Assembly (NCBI RefSeq): GCF_030269515.1
Contig: NZ_BSTM01000018.1
Span: 62,001 to 126,000 of the forward strand
Reading direction: 5' to 3'
Origin: Actinomadura sp. NBRC 104412
GTDB taxonomy: Bacteria; Actinomycetota; Actinomycetes; Streptosporangiales; Streptosporangiaceae
DNA length: 64,000 bases
Positions 1 through 8,622 of this stretch are shown here, piece by piece. The notes beneath the pieces are model-generated. The model ran no database searches and had not been told where the DNA came from. It worked only from the letters and a program-made list of their open reading frames with translations. Numbering within the stretch: position 1 is the stretch's first letter; the number at the start of each line of letters is the position of its first letter. The translations under genes were made by a program, and so were the position numbers.

Positions 1-627
1 GCCTGGGAGCACCCGCAGGTCCTTGGGCAGCGGGGTCAGCAGCGCGCCGATCGAGTTGAGCTGTTTGCGCAGGTCCTCGTACACCCCGCCGATCGAGCCC
101 GGACGGCCGCGGTGCAGCGTGTCGCCGGAGAACAGGACGCCGAGCTGCTCGCTGATCAGGCAGACCGAGCCGGGGGTGTGACCGGGGGTGTGCACGATCT
201 CCAGCGCGGAGCCGGCGATCTCGAAGACGCCGCCGTCCTCCAGCCAGATGTCCGGTTCGAGGGAGCGCAGGGCCTTGGCGTCGTCCTCGTCCTCCTCGTT
301 CTTGGCGAGGCGGCCGAAGTAGTCGCGCCACAGCAGCCGGTCGCCGCGGTGCAGCGCGATCGGCGCCCAGTTCTCCTCGTCCTCCTCGCCGGCGGCGGCC
401 ACCTCCAGCACCGCGTTGAGGTGGTGCTCGTTGCCGTCGGTCAGGATGACGGCCATGACCTCCCGCTCGCCGACCTCCTTGAGGATGGCCTCGGCGTCGT
501 ACGCCGGGTCGATCACGATGACCTCGTCGTCGTCACCGACGAGGTAGGTGTTGTTCTCGACGTCGTACTCGGTGTCGTCCAGGGTGACCGTCCCGGACGT
601 CACCACCTGTTCGATGCGCGCGTCCAC
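1..627 (-). CDS. MBL-fold metallo-hydrolase, cut by the window edge
   Basis: A glyoxalase II/beta-lactamase-fold hydrolase whose C-terminal end lies outside the window; 209 codons are visible. The reading frame is open from a GTG at 627 (VDARIEQ...) to base 1. Seen motifs are HTPGHTPGS and SGDTLHRG, which supply metal ligands of the family. The usual first HxHxDH motif is replaced by TDGNEHH, so two of the three canonical histidines and the aspartate are changed; one zinc site may be lost. The substrate cannot be told. The next gene upstream, DUF6758, lies on the same strand about 90 bases away and could be cotranscribed. Confidence 0.85.
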   Translation of the reverse strand, partial: MDARIEQVVTSGTVTLDDTEYDVENNTYLVGDDDEVIVIDPAYDAEAILKEVGEREVMAVILTDGNEHHLNAVLEVAAAGEEDEENWAPIALHRGDRLLWRDYFGRLAKNEEDEDDAKALRSLEPDIWLEDGGVFEIAGSALEIVHTPGHTPGSVCLISEQLGVLFSGDTLHRGRPGSIGGVYEDLRKQLNSIGALLTPLPKDLRVLPG

Positions 628-720
628 GCCCCGCACCCTATCGCGCGGTGCCCACTGCGGGGTGCCCACTGGATGGGTCCCTCCGGACGCGGTGACGGCG
701 AGGGGCTCGCCGGGTACGCG

Positions 721-1377
721 TCAGGGGTTGAGGCGAGGGGTGAAGGCGCCGTAGGGAAGGTCCAGTTCCATGCCGGGCTCGCGCAGGTCGAGCAAGTGCG
801 GCTGTTCGAGGATGAGGACTCCCGCCTCGGCCGGCCACAGGACCACCCACAGCCAGTTGCCCATGGCCTCACCCGCGTACACGGCCCGGTCGGGTTTCGC
901 GGGCACCGCCCACACGGGGACGGAGTGGCCCCCGCTGCCGGTGGGCCCCTGCACGTCCAGCTTGCCGTGGGGAGGGCTGCTGTCGAAACCGACTCCTGGG
1001 TCGGGCCCGTCCAGGCCCGCGTAGTACGCGCCCAGGCCGATGCCCGGTTCCTCCGCTATCAACAGCATGTCGGCGGGGCCGCTCAGAAGGCCCGGACCGG
1101 TCAGGGCGACCGTGCAGGCGCGGGCGCCGCTGCGTTCGTCGCCGACCGAGCAGAACCCGGTGACGAGCCAGCCGTGCGGCAGCGGCCAGGGCACCCATAC
1201 CGGGACGCGGGCCTCGGCCAGCACGGCGGCGAGACCTACCGCGCTGGGGCGTTTCGGGGGCTGCCTCGGCAGCACCGCCCCGTGCGCGTCGCAGCTCCAG
1301 TCACTGGACCAGAGGCTGGGCGCGTGCAACCGCCCGCCGCAGCGGGGGCAGGTGGGCTCCGCCCTCATGGCTACCAA
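721..1377 (-). CDS. DUF6758 family zinc-ribbon protein
   Basis: A 218-residue actinobacterial protein of unknown function. The N-terminus carries a zinc-ribbon-like CPRCGG motif followed by a second cysteine in WSCDAHG. The rest matches the family pattern I know from Streptomyces: VPVWVPWPLPHGWL, a GIGLGAYYAG stretch, and an LWVVLWPAEAGVL segment near the C-terminus. A second ATG four codons downstream (MRAEPTCPRC, at 1368) matches the usual start of the family and may be the true one. No enzyme motif is visible. Confidence 0.8.
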   Translation of the reverse strand: MVAMRAEPTCPRCGGRLHAPSLWSSDWSCDAHGAVLPRQPPKRPSAVGLAAVLAEARVPVWVPWPLPHGWLVTGFCSVGDERSGARACTVALTGPGLLSGPADMLLIAEEPGIGLGAYYAGLDGPDPGVGFDSSPPHGKLDVQGPTGSGGHSVPVWAVPAKPDRAVYAGEAMGNWLWVVLWPAEAGVLILEQPHLLDLREPGMELDLPYGAFTPRLNP

Positions 1378-1450
1378 CAGTGCGGTGTGGCCGCTATCAC
1401 GTCAAGTTGGCGCAGCTCAACAGGAGGGAAAAGGGGAACAAAATACAGTC

Positions 1451-1876
1451 GTGAACGATGACGGCGAAAAGGCCGCCCGTCGCGCGGGGGTCACCGTGCG
1501 CTGCGTGGGCGGCATCGCGGTGGACGGGGACGGCCGGATGCTGATGATCAGGCGCGGGCGGGCGCCGTCGGCCGGGCTGTGGTCGGTGCCCGGCGGCCGG
1601 GTCGAGCCCGGCGAGAGCGATGAGGCCGCCGTCGTCCGTGAGCTGCGGGAGGAGACCGGCCTTGAGGTGTCCGTGGGACGGCTGGTCGGCACGGTGGAAC
1701 GCCCCGGCCCGGGAGTGGTCTACGAGATCCACGACTTCGAGGTGACCGTGGAGGGCGGCACGCTGCGGGCGGGCGACGACGCGGCGGAGGCCCGCTGGGT
1801 CACGCCCTCGGAGCTGCGCGTTCTCCCGACGGCGCCGGGGCTGCTGGACGCCTTCACCGCCTGGGGCCTCATCTGA
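1451..1876 (+). CDS. Nudix hydrolase
   Basis: A 141-residue Nudix protein expected to cleave a nucleoside diphosphate linked to another moiety. The Nudix box is intact, beginning GGRVEPGE and continuing REETGL, and fits GX5EX7REUXEEXGU exactly, with all metal-binding glutamates. The open frame reaches further upstream, but the sequence before the GTG at 1451 is low-complexity and non-homologous, so that start is preferred; its ribosome site is weak (AGGAGG about 25 bases away). It is divergent from the DUF6758 gene. The substrate cannot be assigned: MutT-like and ADP-ribose-type enzymes share this box. Confidence 0.82.
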   Translation: MNDDGEKAARRAGVTVRCVGGIAVDGDGRMLMIRRGRAPSAGLWSVPGGRVEPGESDEAAVVRELREETGLEVSVGRLVGTVERPGPGVVYEIHDFEVTVEGGTLRAGDDAAEARWVTPSELRVLPTAPGLLDAFTAWGLI

Positions 1877-2021
1877 CAGCTCCCCCGCGCACCGGCGGCT
1901 CCAGGATGCTGCACGGGCGGACGGGCGCCGGGGGTTCAACCGGAACACCAACTGTCACCTGCCCGATGGAGGTTGGTTCATCGCCCTTGCCCGTTTCTCC
2001 ACCGGCTGGTGGAGTTGAAAG

Positions 2022-2552
2022 ATGCGCAAGACGGGGTCGCTCCTGGTGCTGCTGGCCGGAGTGCTGGCCCTCACCACCCTGGGCACCGTCGTCCTGGTCC
2101 GGACGGTGTCGTCCGAACCCGCGGCCACCGAGCGCACCGCCGCGCGGAACCCCTCTCCCCCGCCGCCCCCGTCCCCGTCCATCCCCCCGACGGTGACCGC
2201 CACCTACGCCTCCCGCGTCAAGGACTCCCGCGCCGTCGTGGCGATGACCGTCCGCGGCACCAACGCGATCGCCTACGTCTGCGACGGGCGGCGGCTGGAG
2301 GCGTGGCTGCGCGGCAGGATCTATCCCGAGGGGCTGGTCCGGTTGCAGGGCCCGAAGGGCATCCTCACCGGATCGGTCCAGGGCACGAACGTGATCGGCG
2401 CGGCCAGCCTCGACGAGGACAGCCTGTTCGCCTTCAAGGCCGCCGCCGTCCAGGCCCCGTCCGGCCTGTACCGCGCGACCTCGACGGTGCGCGGCGCGCG
2501 CCTGGTCGGAGGCTGGATCGTGCTGCCAGCGGCGACCAGGTCGGTGTCGTGA
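2022..2552 (+). CDS. Membrane-anchored protein, probably frameshifted near its end
   Basis: A 176-residue protein with one N-terminal membrane segment (LLVLLAGVLALTTLGTVVLV), a Pro/Ser linker and an extracellular domain that I do not recognise. As read it stops at 2552 after ...GGWIVLPAATRSVS. Moving one base at about 2526 continues the protein as LPSGDQVGVVNLARTPR... to a stop at 2662, ending in a domain-like ATVDG-type tail. The continuation is much more protein-like than the seven terminal residues, so the last stretch is likely a base error or a true frameshift. It lies just upstream of a membrane Ser/Thr kinase. Confidence 0.65.
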   Translation: MRKTGSLLVLLAGVLALTTLGTVVLVRTVSSEPAATERTAARNPSPPPPPSPSIPPTVTATYASRVKDSRAVVAMTVRGTNAIAYVCDGRRLEAWLRGRIYPEGLVRLQGPKGILTGSVQGTNVIGAASLDEDSLFAFKAAAVQAPSGLYRATSTVRGARLVGGWIVLPAATRSVS

Positions 2553-2721
2553 ACCTCGCGCGGACACCCCGCCCCGCGCCGCCGCTCGACCCCGCCGCCG
2601 GAGCCGTCACGGTCGACGGCGTGCGGATCCCGGTCGCCCCCGCCGACCCCGCCCGTCCCTAGCCGTCCTCCGGGACGACGGAGACACCACGAACATCGCG
2701 GAACCAGAACGGAGCCGGACG

Positions 2722-4419
2722 CTGACCAAGCTGAGCGGGACGGGCGCCCGCCGGGTCGGGCCGTACGAGGTGGTGCGGCGGCTCGGCGCGGGCGGCATGG
2801 GCGTGGTGTACCTCGCCGTGGCGCCGGACGGAGGCCGCGTCGCGGTGAAGGTGATGCACCCCGCGTGGGTCGCCGAACCGGGCTTCCCCCACCGTTTCGA
2901 GCGGGAGGTGGAGGCGATCAGGCGCGTCGCGCCCTTCTGCACCGCCCCCGTCGTGGACCACGCCGTCACCGAGGACGTGGCCTACATCGTCACCGAGTAC
3001 GTGGAGGGGCGCACCCTCTGGGACACGGTGAAGGAGGACGGGCCGTTGTCCGGGGCGCGGCTGGAGTCGGTCGCGGTCGGGACGGCCGTGGCGCTGAACG
3101 CGATCCACCGGGCCGGGGTCGTCCACCGGGATCTCAAGCCGGGCAACGTGATCCTGTCCCCCGAGGGCCTGCGGGTGATCGACTTCGGGATCGCCAAGCT
3201 CGCCGGGGCGGGACCGATCACCGGGAACGTGGCCATGGGGACGCCTCCGTTCATGGCCCCGGAGCAGGCCGCGGGCGACGAGGTGACCCCCGCGGCCGAC
3301 GTGTTCTCCTGGGGCGCGGTGGTGACCTTCGCCGGCACCGGCGAACCCCCGTTCGGGCAGGCGTCCCCGGACGTGATGTTCTACCGGCTGATGCACGAGG
3401 AGCCGCGGCTCGGCGGCCTCCCCGGCCGGCTCCGCACGCTGGTGGCCGGTGCCCTGGAGAAGCGGCCCGAGCGCCGCCCCGGGGCCCGCGAGCTGATCGA
3501 CGAGCTGGCGGGGCGTCCCCTCGGGGAGTCCGCCAAGGCGGTCCTGCGGAGCGGCTGGAGCGCGCTGGGCCCGGTGCCCCCGACGGAGCGGGACCTGCCA
3601 GCAGAGGAGCCCGAGGAGCCCGAGGAGCGGCCCTCAGGCGGCGAACCGCCCGAACCGCCGGGGACGGAGCCTCCGCCGTCCACCGACGGCCCTGAGGCGC
3701 CGGACCGCCGCCTGGCGGGCCGCCCCACGGCGCTCCGGCTCGGGCGACGCCCGCTGGCCGCGCTGGCCGCCGGTGCCGTGGCCGTCGCGGGCTTCGCGCT
3801 CTACCAGGTGTACGGGACGGGAGGCACCGCCACGACGGGCACGTCCTTCGAGGAGTCGTTCGACACCGAGGGCGACTGGCCCCGCGCCGTGACCGCGGCC
3901 GGCACGGCGCGCTACTACAAGGGCGGCTACCTGCTCCAGCCGCTGCCCGACCAGGGGATGGCGGCGACCGCGCCGGTGAGGGCGGACCGGATGACCTCCG
4001 TCCGGCTGTCCACGACGGCCCGGATGCAGGTGGGCGCCGGCGAGTACGGGATCTGGTGCGCGGGCACGCCCGTCACCGACGCGCAGAGCCGGTACTCCTT
4101 CTCGGTCACGACGGACGGGCGCGCCGGGATCACCAAGGAGGGCAGGGACGGCGCCAGATGGGTGCTGGTCCCGTTCCGCCCCGCCCCGGGCGCCGCCGTC
4201 CCGTCCGGGGAGAACCGGATCGAGGCCGAATGCCGGTTCACCGGCGACGGCACCGCGCTGCGGATGCTCGTCAACGGACGGGAGGTCGCCGCGTTCCGCG
4301 ACCGCCGCGCCGCCTACGGGCCGGGCGCGGTGGGAGTCGCCGCCATCTCCCGTCCCGGACCGGGCGGCGGCGCGACCGCGCGGTACGAGTCGTTCAGTGT
4401 CCGGAGGCCGCCGGAATAG
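2722..4419 (+). CDS. Receptor-type serine/threonine protein kinase (PknB family)
   Basis: A Hanks-type kinase with an intracellular catalytic domain, one membrane span (roughly LAALAAGAVAVAGFALY) and an extracellular domain of about 200 residues. Seen motifs are the glycine loop GAGGMGVVY, the lysine in AVKVM, HRDLKPGN, DFGIAK and APEQ. All catalytic residues are present. The linker is rich in Pro and Glu. The extracellular part has two cysteines and looks like a beta-sandwich (LamG-like) domain, but this is only an impression. The first usual start, GTG at 2770, would delete the residues RRVGPYEVV that normally precede the glycine loop. A CTG at 2722 with GGAG seven bases before it restores them and is used here. 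The 3' end overlaps the converging CPBP gene by 26 bases. Confidence 0.88.
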   Translation: MTKLSGTGARRVGPYEVVRRLGAGGMGVVYLAVAPDGGRVAVKVMHPAWVAEPGFPHRFEREVEAIRRVAPFCTAPVVDHAVTEDVAYIVTEYVEGRTLWDTVKEDGPLSGARLESVAVGTAVALNAIHRAGVVHRDLKPGNVILSPEGLRVIDFGIAKLAGAGPITGNVAMGTPPFMAPEQAAGDEVTPAADVFSWGAVVTFAGTGEPPFGQASPDVMFYRLMHEEPRLGGLPGRLRTLVAGALEKRPERRPGARELIDELAGRPLGESAKAVLRSGWSALGPVPPTERDLPAEEPEEPEERPSGGEPPEPPGTEPPPSTDGPEAPDRRLAGRPTALRLGRRPLAALAAGAVAVAGFALYQVYGTGGTATTGTSFEESFDTEGDWPRAVTAAGTARYYKGGYLLQPLPDQGMAATAPVRADRMTSVRLSTTARMQVGAGEYGIWCAGTPVTDAQSRYSFSVTTDGRAGITKEGRDGARWVLVPFRPAPGAAVPSGENRIEAECRFTGDGTALRMLVNGREVAAFRDRRAAYGPGAVGVAAISRPGPGGGATARYESFSVRRPPE

Positions 4420-5545
4420 GCTCCGGCTCGGCCTCGGCCGGGCCGGGGACGGTCGTCTCGATCCCCAGCCTCCGCACCAGCCAGAGCACCCCCAGCGCGT
4501 ACAGGATCATCGGGACCACGTCGGCCAGCACGTACTGCCACGGCACCGCGCCTTGCACGATGTCGAGCCGGCCCACCGCCGCCGGCGCCAGGAACGCCAG
4601 GAAGTTGTTGAACACGTGCAGCGCGATCGACGCCTCAAGGCCGCCGCTGCGCACCGTGATCCAGCCCGCGATCACGCCGAACGCGAAGATGTCGAGGATC
4701 CCCCAGCCGGTGTAGCCGTGGCCGGAGGTGAACAGCGCCCCGCCGACCACGATCCCCGGCCAGGGCGTGCGGAACACGACGCTGAGCGCCCGCCCGACGC
4801 GTCCCCGGGCGGTCTCCAGGGTGCACGCGCCGACCGCCTGAAGCAGCCAGCCGCGGAACACGTACTCCTCGGCGGACGCCTGGAACGGCACCAGCAGGAC
4901 GATCACGGCCGCCGCCGCCAGGAACCGGCCCCAGCCCACCCACCGCTCGTTCGCCTCGGCAGGATCGTCCACGGCCAGGTCCGCCAGCCACATCGTCCCG
5001 TACGACACGGCGCAGAACGCGATCGCCAGGCCCGCGCAGACCAGCAGCCAGCGCCAGCGCAGCCGCCCCACGACCGAGGAGACGGTGCCGGGACGCCGCC
5101 GCTGCACCAGCCAGGGCACCAGCAGGGCGAACGGCAGGAAGACGGCCAGCGTGGCGAGGTTGAGGCCCAGGTCGGCCAGGTCGTTGCCCAGGATCGAGTC
5201 GCCGGTCCCGTCCAGGTTCGGCTGCTCGCCGGTGATCAGGCTGGAGACGATCAGCGCCACGATGCCCAGGACGATCACCATGGCGAAGCCGCCGAACAGG
5301 ATGGTGAACGTCCCCACCAGCGGCCGCCACCAGCGGTGCGCCGCCGTGCGCGCCATCCGGTGGTACGGGGACCCGGCCGGGGTCGGCACCGTCCATGGAA
5401 CCTTCGCGAAGGGTGGTTGCAGCCCGTACTGGTGCGGATAGGGCGCCGGGTAGGCACCGGCCGGGAGAGGCTCGGCCTGCTCGGGTCCCCGGTTCACCGC
5501 GCCCGGATCGGGCGGGGCCCAGTCCCTGTCCGCCGGATCCGACAC
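4394..5545 (-). CDS. CPBP family intramembrane glutamic endopeptidase
   Basis: A 383-residue polytopic membrane protein of the CAAX protease/bacteriocin-processing (Abi/Rce1) family. The three signature motifs are present: EEYVFRGW (the EExxxR motif), the FTSGHG histidine, and HVFNN. The N-terminal 70 residues are cytoplasmic and Pro-rich, followed by about eight hydrophobic segments. Family members cleave prenylated or secreted peptides, or confer immunity to bacteriocins; no target is evident here. It overlaps the end of the converging kinase gene. No immunity or peptide gene lies beside it. Confidence 0.88.
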   Translation of the reverse strand: MSDPADRDWAPPDPGAVNRGPEQAEPLPAGAYPAPYPHQYGLQPPFAKVPWTVPTPAGSPYHRMARTAAHRWWRPLVGTFTILFGGFAMVIVLGIVALIVSSLITGEQPNLDGTGDSILGNDLADLGLNLATLAVFLPFALLVPWLVQRRRPGTVSSVVGRLRWRWLLVCAGLAIAFCAVSYGTMWLADLAVDDPAEANERWVGWGRFLAAAAVIVLLVPFQASAEEYVFRGWLLQAVGACTLETARGRVGRALSVVFRTPWPGIVVGGALFTSGHGYTGWGILDIFAFGVIAGWITVRSGGLEASIALHVFNNFLAFLAPAAVGRLDIVQGAVPWQYVLADVVPMILYALGVLWLVRRLGIETTVPGPAEAEPEPIPAASGH

Positions 5546-5609
5546 GCCAGACCTCCCTGCCAGGCGAAACGCTGGTCCTCACACAAAGCGTACGGGCCGG
5601 CGCGCGCCG

Positions 5610-6551
5610 TCAGGTCGACGGGGGCTCGAACACCGAGGTCCGCTTGAGGCCCGCCGCCCGTCCCTTGGCGGCGACGACCAGAGCCATCTTCCGGGACGCC
5701 TCGTCGATCATCTCGTCGCCGAGCCTGGCCGCGCCGCGTCCCTCCACCGTGGTGCTGTGATCATAGGCGTCCAGGATCAGCTCCGCCCGGTCGTAATCCT
5801 CCTGTGAGGGTGAGAACACCGCGTTGCCCGCCTCGATCTGGGACGGGTGCAGCACCCACTTCCCGTCGAAACCCAGCGCCGCCGACCGCCGCGCCACCCG
5901 CGTGAACGCCTCCACGTCCCGCACGTTGAAGTACGGTCCGTCGATCGCCTGCAGATCGTGCGCCCTGGCCGCCATGAGGATCCGCATCAGGATGTAGTGG
6001 TAGGCGTCGCCCTCGGTGTAGCCGGGCGGCTGCTCCCCCACCACCAGCGTCCCCATGTTGATCGACGCCATGAGGTCGCCGGGCCCCAGCACCAGGGACT
6101 CCAGCCGCGGCGACGACGCCGCGATCGCGTCGACCGCGACCATGCCGCGGGCGTCCTCGATCTGCGCCTCGATCCCGATCCGGCCGACCTCGTACCCCAT
6201 GGCGCGCTCGATCTGGGTCAGCAGCCGGTCGAGCCACCGCACGTGGGACGGGTCGCTCACCTTCGGCAGCATCACGCAGTCGAGGTCGGCGCCCGCGCCC
6301 TCCACCACCTCGATCACGTCCCGGTACGCCCAGTGCGTCTCCAGGTCGTTGACCCGCACCACCCGGACCTTACCGGTCCAGTCGCCCTCCTTCAGCGCGG
6401 CCACCACGTTCGCCCGCGCCTTCTCCTTCGCCCCGGGCGCCACCGCGTCCTCCAGGTCGAGCATGACCTCGTCGGCGGGAAGCCCCTGGGCCTTCTCGAT
6501 GAAGCGGGGGTTGCTCCCGGGAACCGCCAGGGTGGTACGTCGCGATCGCAT
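5610..6551 (-). CDS. HpcH/HpaI aldolase/citrate lyase family protein (CitE-like)
   Basis: A 313-residue CitE-like TIM-barrel enzyme acting on a CoA thioester such as malyl- or citramalyl-CoA. It has the family N-terminus (TTLAVPGSNPRF), the DLEDAVAPGAKEKAR magnesium region, and IGIEAQIEDARG with the conserved glutamate. The start at 6551 is preferred because TAGCAT, a good -10 element, lies seven bases upstream, which suggests a leaderless mRNA. An ATG at 6578 is also possible. Without a citrate lyase alpha or gamma subunit nearby, it is more likely a stand-alone beta-hydroxyacyl-CoA lyase or thioesterase. It is divergent from the small protein at 6595. Confidence 0.85.
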   Translation of the reverse strand: MRSRRTTLAVPGSNPRFIEKAQGLPADEVMLDLEDAVAPGAKEKARANVVAALKEGDWTGKVRVVRVNDLETHWAYRDVIEVVEGAGADLDCVMLPKVSDPSHVRWLDRLLTQIERAMGYEVGRIGIEAQIEDARGMVAVDAIAASSPRLESLVLGPGDLMASINMGTLVVGEQPPGYTEGDAYHYILMRILMAARAHDLQAIDGPYFNVRDVEAFTRVARRSAALGFDGKWVLHPSQIEAGNAVFSPSQEDYDRAELILDAYDHSTTVEGRGAARLGDEMIDEASRKMALVVAAKGRAAGLKRTSVFEPPST

Positions 6552-6558
6552 GCAGCGG

Positions 6559-6564
6559 ATGCTA
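6559..6564 (-). promoter_or_regulatory. -10 element of the CitE-like gene (leaderless)
   Basis: The minus strand reads TAGCAT, matching TAnnnT, and ends seven bases before the ATG at 6551. That spacing is what leaderless actinobacterial mRNAs show. No Shine-Dalgarno sequence is present, which agrees. Confidence 0.45.
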
Positions 6565-6594
6565 TCCAGCGGGCTCATGTGACACTCTGCCGGT

Positions 6595-7107
6595 ATGAGC
6601 GAATGGTCGGCGCTGGTGGAGGAGGCGGCCAAGAAGTCGGGGCTGGTGTGGCTGGAGCTGCCCGGCCTGCCGCAGCCGCGCGCCGCCTGGCATCTGTGGC
6701 ACGACGGTTCCCTGTACGTCCTGACCGGCGGCGAGGGCGAGCAGCCCCTGCCGGGCCTCCCCGAGGCGCGGACCGTGCCGGTGACCCTCCCCAGCAAGGA
6801 CAAGCGCGGCCGCCTCATCACCTTCGTCGCCGCGGTCGAGCAGGTCCAGGCCGGCACGGAACTCTGGGACGAGGTGGCGCCGCTGCTCGCCAAGGAACGC
6901 CTCAACGCCGCCACGCACGAAGGGCAGGTGGAACACTGGGCGGAGGAGTCGTACATCGTCCGCCTCACACCGACCGGCGAGGTGACGCAGGAGCCGGGCC
7001 GGGACGCGGGCGACTACGCGACCGTGCGCCCCGTACCGAGCCCGGCCACCACACGTGGCCGGGCCCCGCGCATGTTCGGCGGCAAACGCCGCAAGGCGGA
7101 CCGCTGA
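6595..7107 (+). CDS. Conserved hypothetical protein
   Basis: A 170-residue soluble protein that I do not recognise by name. It has no signal peptide or membrane segment. The first 120 residues (WLELPGLP..., LYVLTGGEG..., VPVTLPSKDKRGRLITF) have the alternating pattern of a beta-barrel and could be a flavin-reductase-like split barrel, but no cofactor motif is clear. The C-terminus is basic and disordered (RMFGGKRRKADR). It is divergent from the CitE-like gene with only 43 bases between the starts. Confidence 0.7.
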   Translation: MSEWSALVEEAAKKSGLVWLELPGLPQPRAAWHLWHDGSLYVLTGGEGEQPLPGLPEARTVPVTLPSKDKRGRLITFVAAVEQVQAGTELWDEVAPLLAKERLNAATHEGQVEHWAEESYIVRLTPTGEVTQEPGRDAGDYATVRPVPSPATTRGRAPRMFGGKRRKADR

Positions 7108-8016
7108 CTACATCGGCAGCTCGCTGTTCGCCGTGATGGCGCGCAGCTTGTCGGGATTGGCGACGACGTGGACGGCCGCCACCTTCCCCCGCTCGTCGAC
7201 GTCCACGGTGATCGTGCAGATCGGCCGCTCGGGCCCGTCCACCACGATGCCCGGCACGCCGTTGATGTCGGCGCTCCGGATCCGCATGTCCTCGGGTTGC
7301 ACCCCCGCGTACGGCCGGCCGGTGACCCCCGCCACCCAGCGCGCCACCTTGTCCGCGCCATGGATGATCCGCCGCGCCGCCTTGATCTTGCCGCCGCCGT
7401 CCGTCCACAGCGCGACGTCGGGGGCGAGCACCTCCATCAGCTTGTTGAGGTCGCCGCCCAGCGCCGCGTCCACGAACCGGTCGATCACCGTTTGCCGCTC
7501 CCGCCGGTCGATGGAGAACCGGGGGCGCCGTGCCTCCACATGCTTGCGGGCCCGCGTACCGATCTGCCGCACGGCGGTCTCCGAACGGTCCAGCGCCTGC
7601 GCGATCTCCGCGTACGGGAACCCGAACACGTCCTTGAGCAGGAACACGGCCCGCTCCAAGGGGCTGAGCGTCTCCAGCACCACCAGCATCGCCATCGACA
7701 CCGACTCGGCCAGCTCGGCCTCCTCCGCCACATCCGGCGAGGTCAGTATGGGCTCGGGCAGCCAGGGCCCGACATACGTCTCCCGCTGCACCTGGGCCGA
7801 CCGAAGCCGGTCCAGCGCCAGGTTGGTCGTGATCCGCACCAGGTAGGCCCGGGGATCCTCCACATCGGACCTGTCCGCGGCCGACCAGCGCAGCCAGGCG
7901 TCCTGAACGGCGTCCTCGGCGTCCGCGGCGGTCCCCAGCATCCGGTACGCCACCGCGAACAACAGGTCGCGGTACTCCTGGAAGCTTTCCTCCAGCGAAG
8001 CGACCCCCACGTTCAC
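7108..8016 (-). CDS. ECF41-family RNA polymerase sigma factor (SigJ-like)
   Basis: A 302-residue extracytoplasmic-function sigma factor with region 2 (LLFAVAYRMLG..DAEDAVQDAWLRW), region 4 (SPLERAVFLLKDVFGF..YAEIAQ) and a SnoaL-like C-terminal domain that replaces an anti-sigma factor in this group. ECF41 signatures are visible: WLPEP in the linker, DGGGK in the extension and NPDKL near the end. Its GTG start overlaps the TGA of the upstream gene (GTGA), so translation is coupled. ECF41 factors normally control the neighbouring carboxymuconolactone-decarboxylase-type gene, and a matching promoter is present upstream. Confidence 0.93.
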   Translation of the reverse strand: MNVGVASLEESFQEYRDLLFAVAYRMLGTAADAEDAVQDAWLRWSAADRSDVEDPRAYLVRITTNLALDRLRSAQVQRETYVGPWLPEPILTSPDVAEEAELAESVSMAMLVVLETLSPLERAVFLLKDVFGFPYAEIAQALDRSETAVRQIGTRARKHVEARRPRFSIDRRERQTVIDRFVDAALGGDLNKLMEVLAPDVALWTDGGGKIKAARRIIHGADKVARWVAGVTGRPYAGVQPEDMRIRSADINGVPGIVVDGPERPICTITVDVDERGKVAAVHVVANPDKLRAITANSELPM

Positions 8017-8585
8017 ACCTTTCCGCGCTTCACTCCGACCGGCACCGCCTCACAGCGGTCCTTGAACCCCTGGCCTGTCAGACCCGCCGCCGCGTTGAAC
8101 CGCGACCGCAGGTTCTCCAGGGCCACCATCATCGTCAGCTCCACCAGCTGCCGTTCGTCCAGGTACCGGCGAAGGCCCTCGGTCAGCTCGTCCGTGACGA
8201 CCGGAGGGTCCGCCGTCATCGCCTCCGCGTACTCCAGGACGAGGCGCTCGTCCTCGTCGAACAGGTCGCTCTCGCGCCACCGCGGAACGGCCTCCAGCTT
8301 CTCCAACGGGATCCCGTGCGTCACCGACTCCCACGTCCCGAAGTCCACGCACCAGGAACAACCGATCTTGACCGCCGACGCCATGACGGCCAGGTCCTTG
8401 AGCCGATGCGGCACCGCGTCCCAGCGCGCCACGGACATCTCCAGCATCCCGTACCCGGTCACCACCCCCAGGTGATGCCCCATCGCCCGCGCGGGATCCA
8501 GCTCGGCCCCGAACTTACGGCGCGAGAACCAGGAGAACAGCCGGTAACGCAGTGTCCGCGGCGGGTCAAGAGAGATGCGGCTCAC
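8013..8585 (-). CDS. Carboxymuconolactone decarboxylase (AhpD-like) family protein
   Basis: A 190-residue all-helical CMD/AhpD-fold protein with the redox motif CSWC preceded by LKDLAVMASAVKIG. It is probably an alkyl-hydroperoxidase-like thiol protein and the classic target gene of ECF41 sigma factors. The start at 8585 (MSRISLDPP) is chosen because GGAGGAG lies six bases upstream; an earlier GTG at 8600 overlaps that site. Its stop overlaps the start of the sigma factor gene. Being encoded first, it would be produced together with its own regulator. Confidence 0.9.
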   Translation of the reverse strand: MSRISLDPPRTLRYRLFSWFSRRKFGAELDPARAMGHHLGVVTGYGMLEMSVARWDAVPHRLKDLAVMASAVKIGCSWCVDFGTWESVTHGIPLEKLEAVPRWRESDLFDEDERLVLEYAEAMTADPPVVTDELTEGLRRYLDERQLVELTMMVALENLRSRFNAAAGLTGQGFKDRCEAVPVGVKRGKV

Positions 8586-8622
8586 GACAAACTCCTCCAC
8601 TCACGCAGGTGTCGCCATGCAC

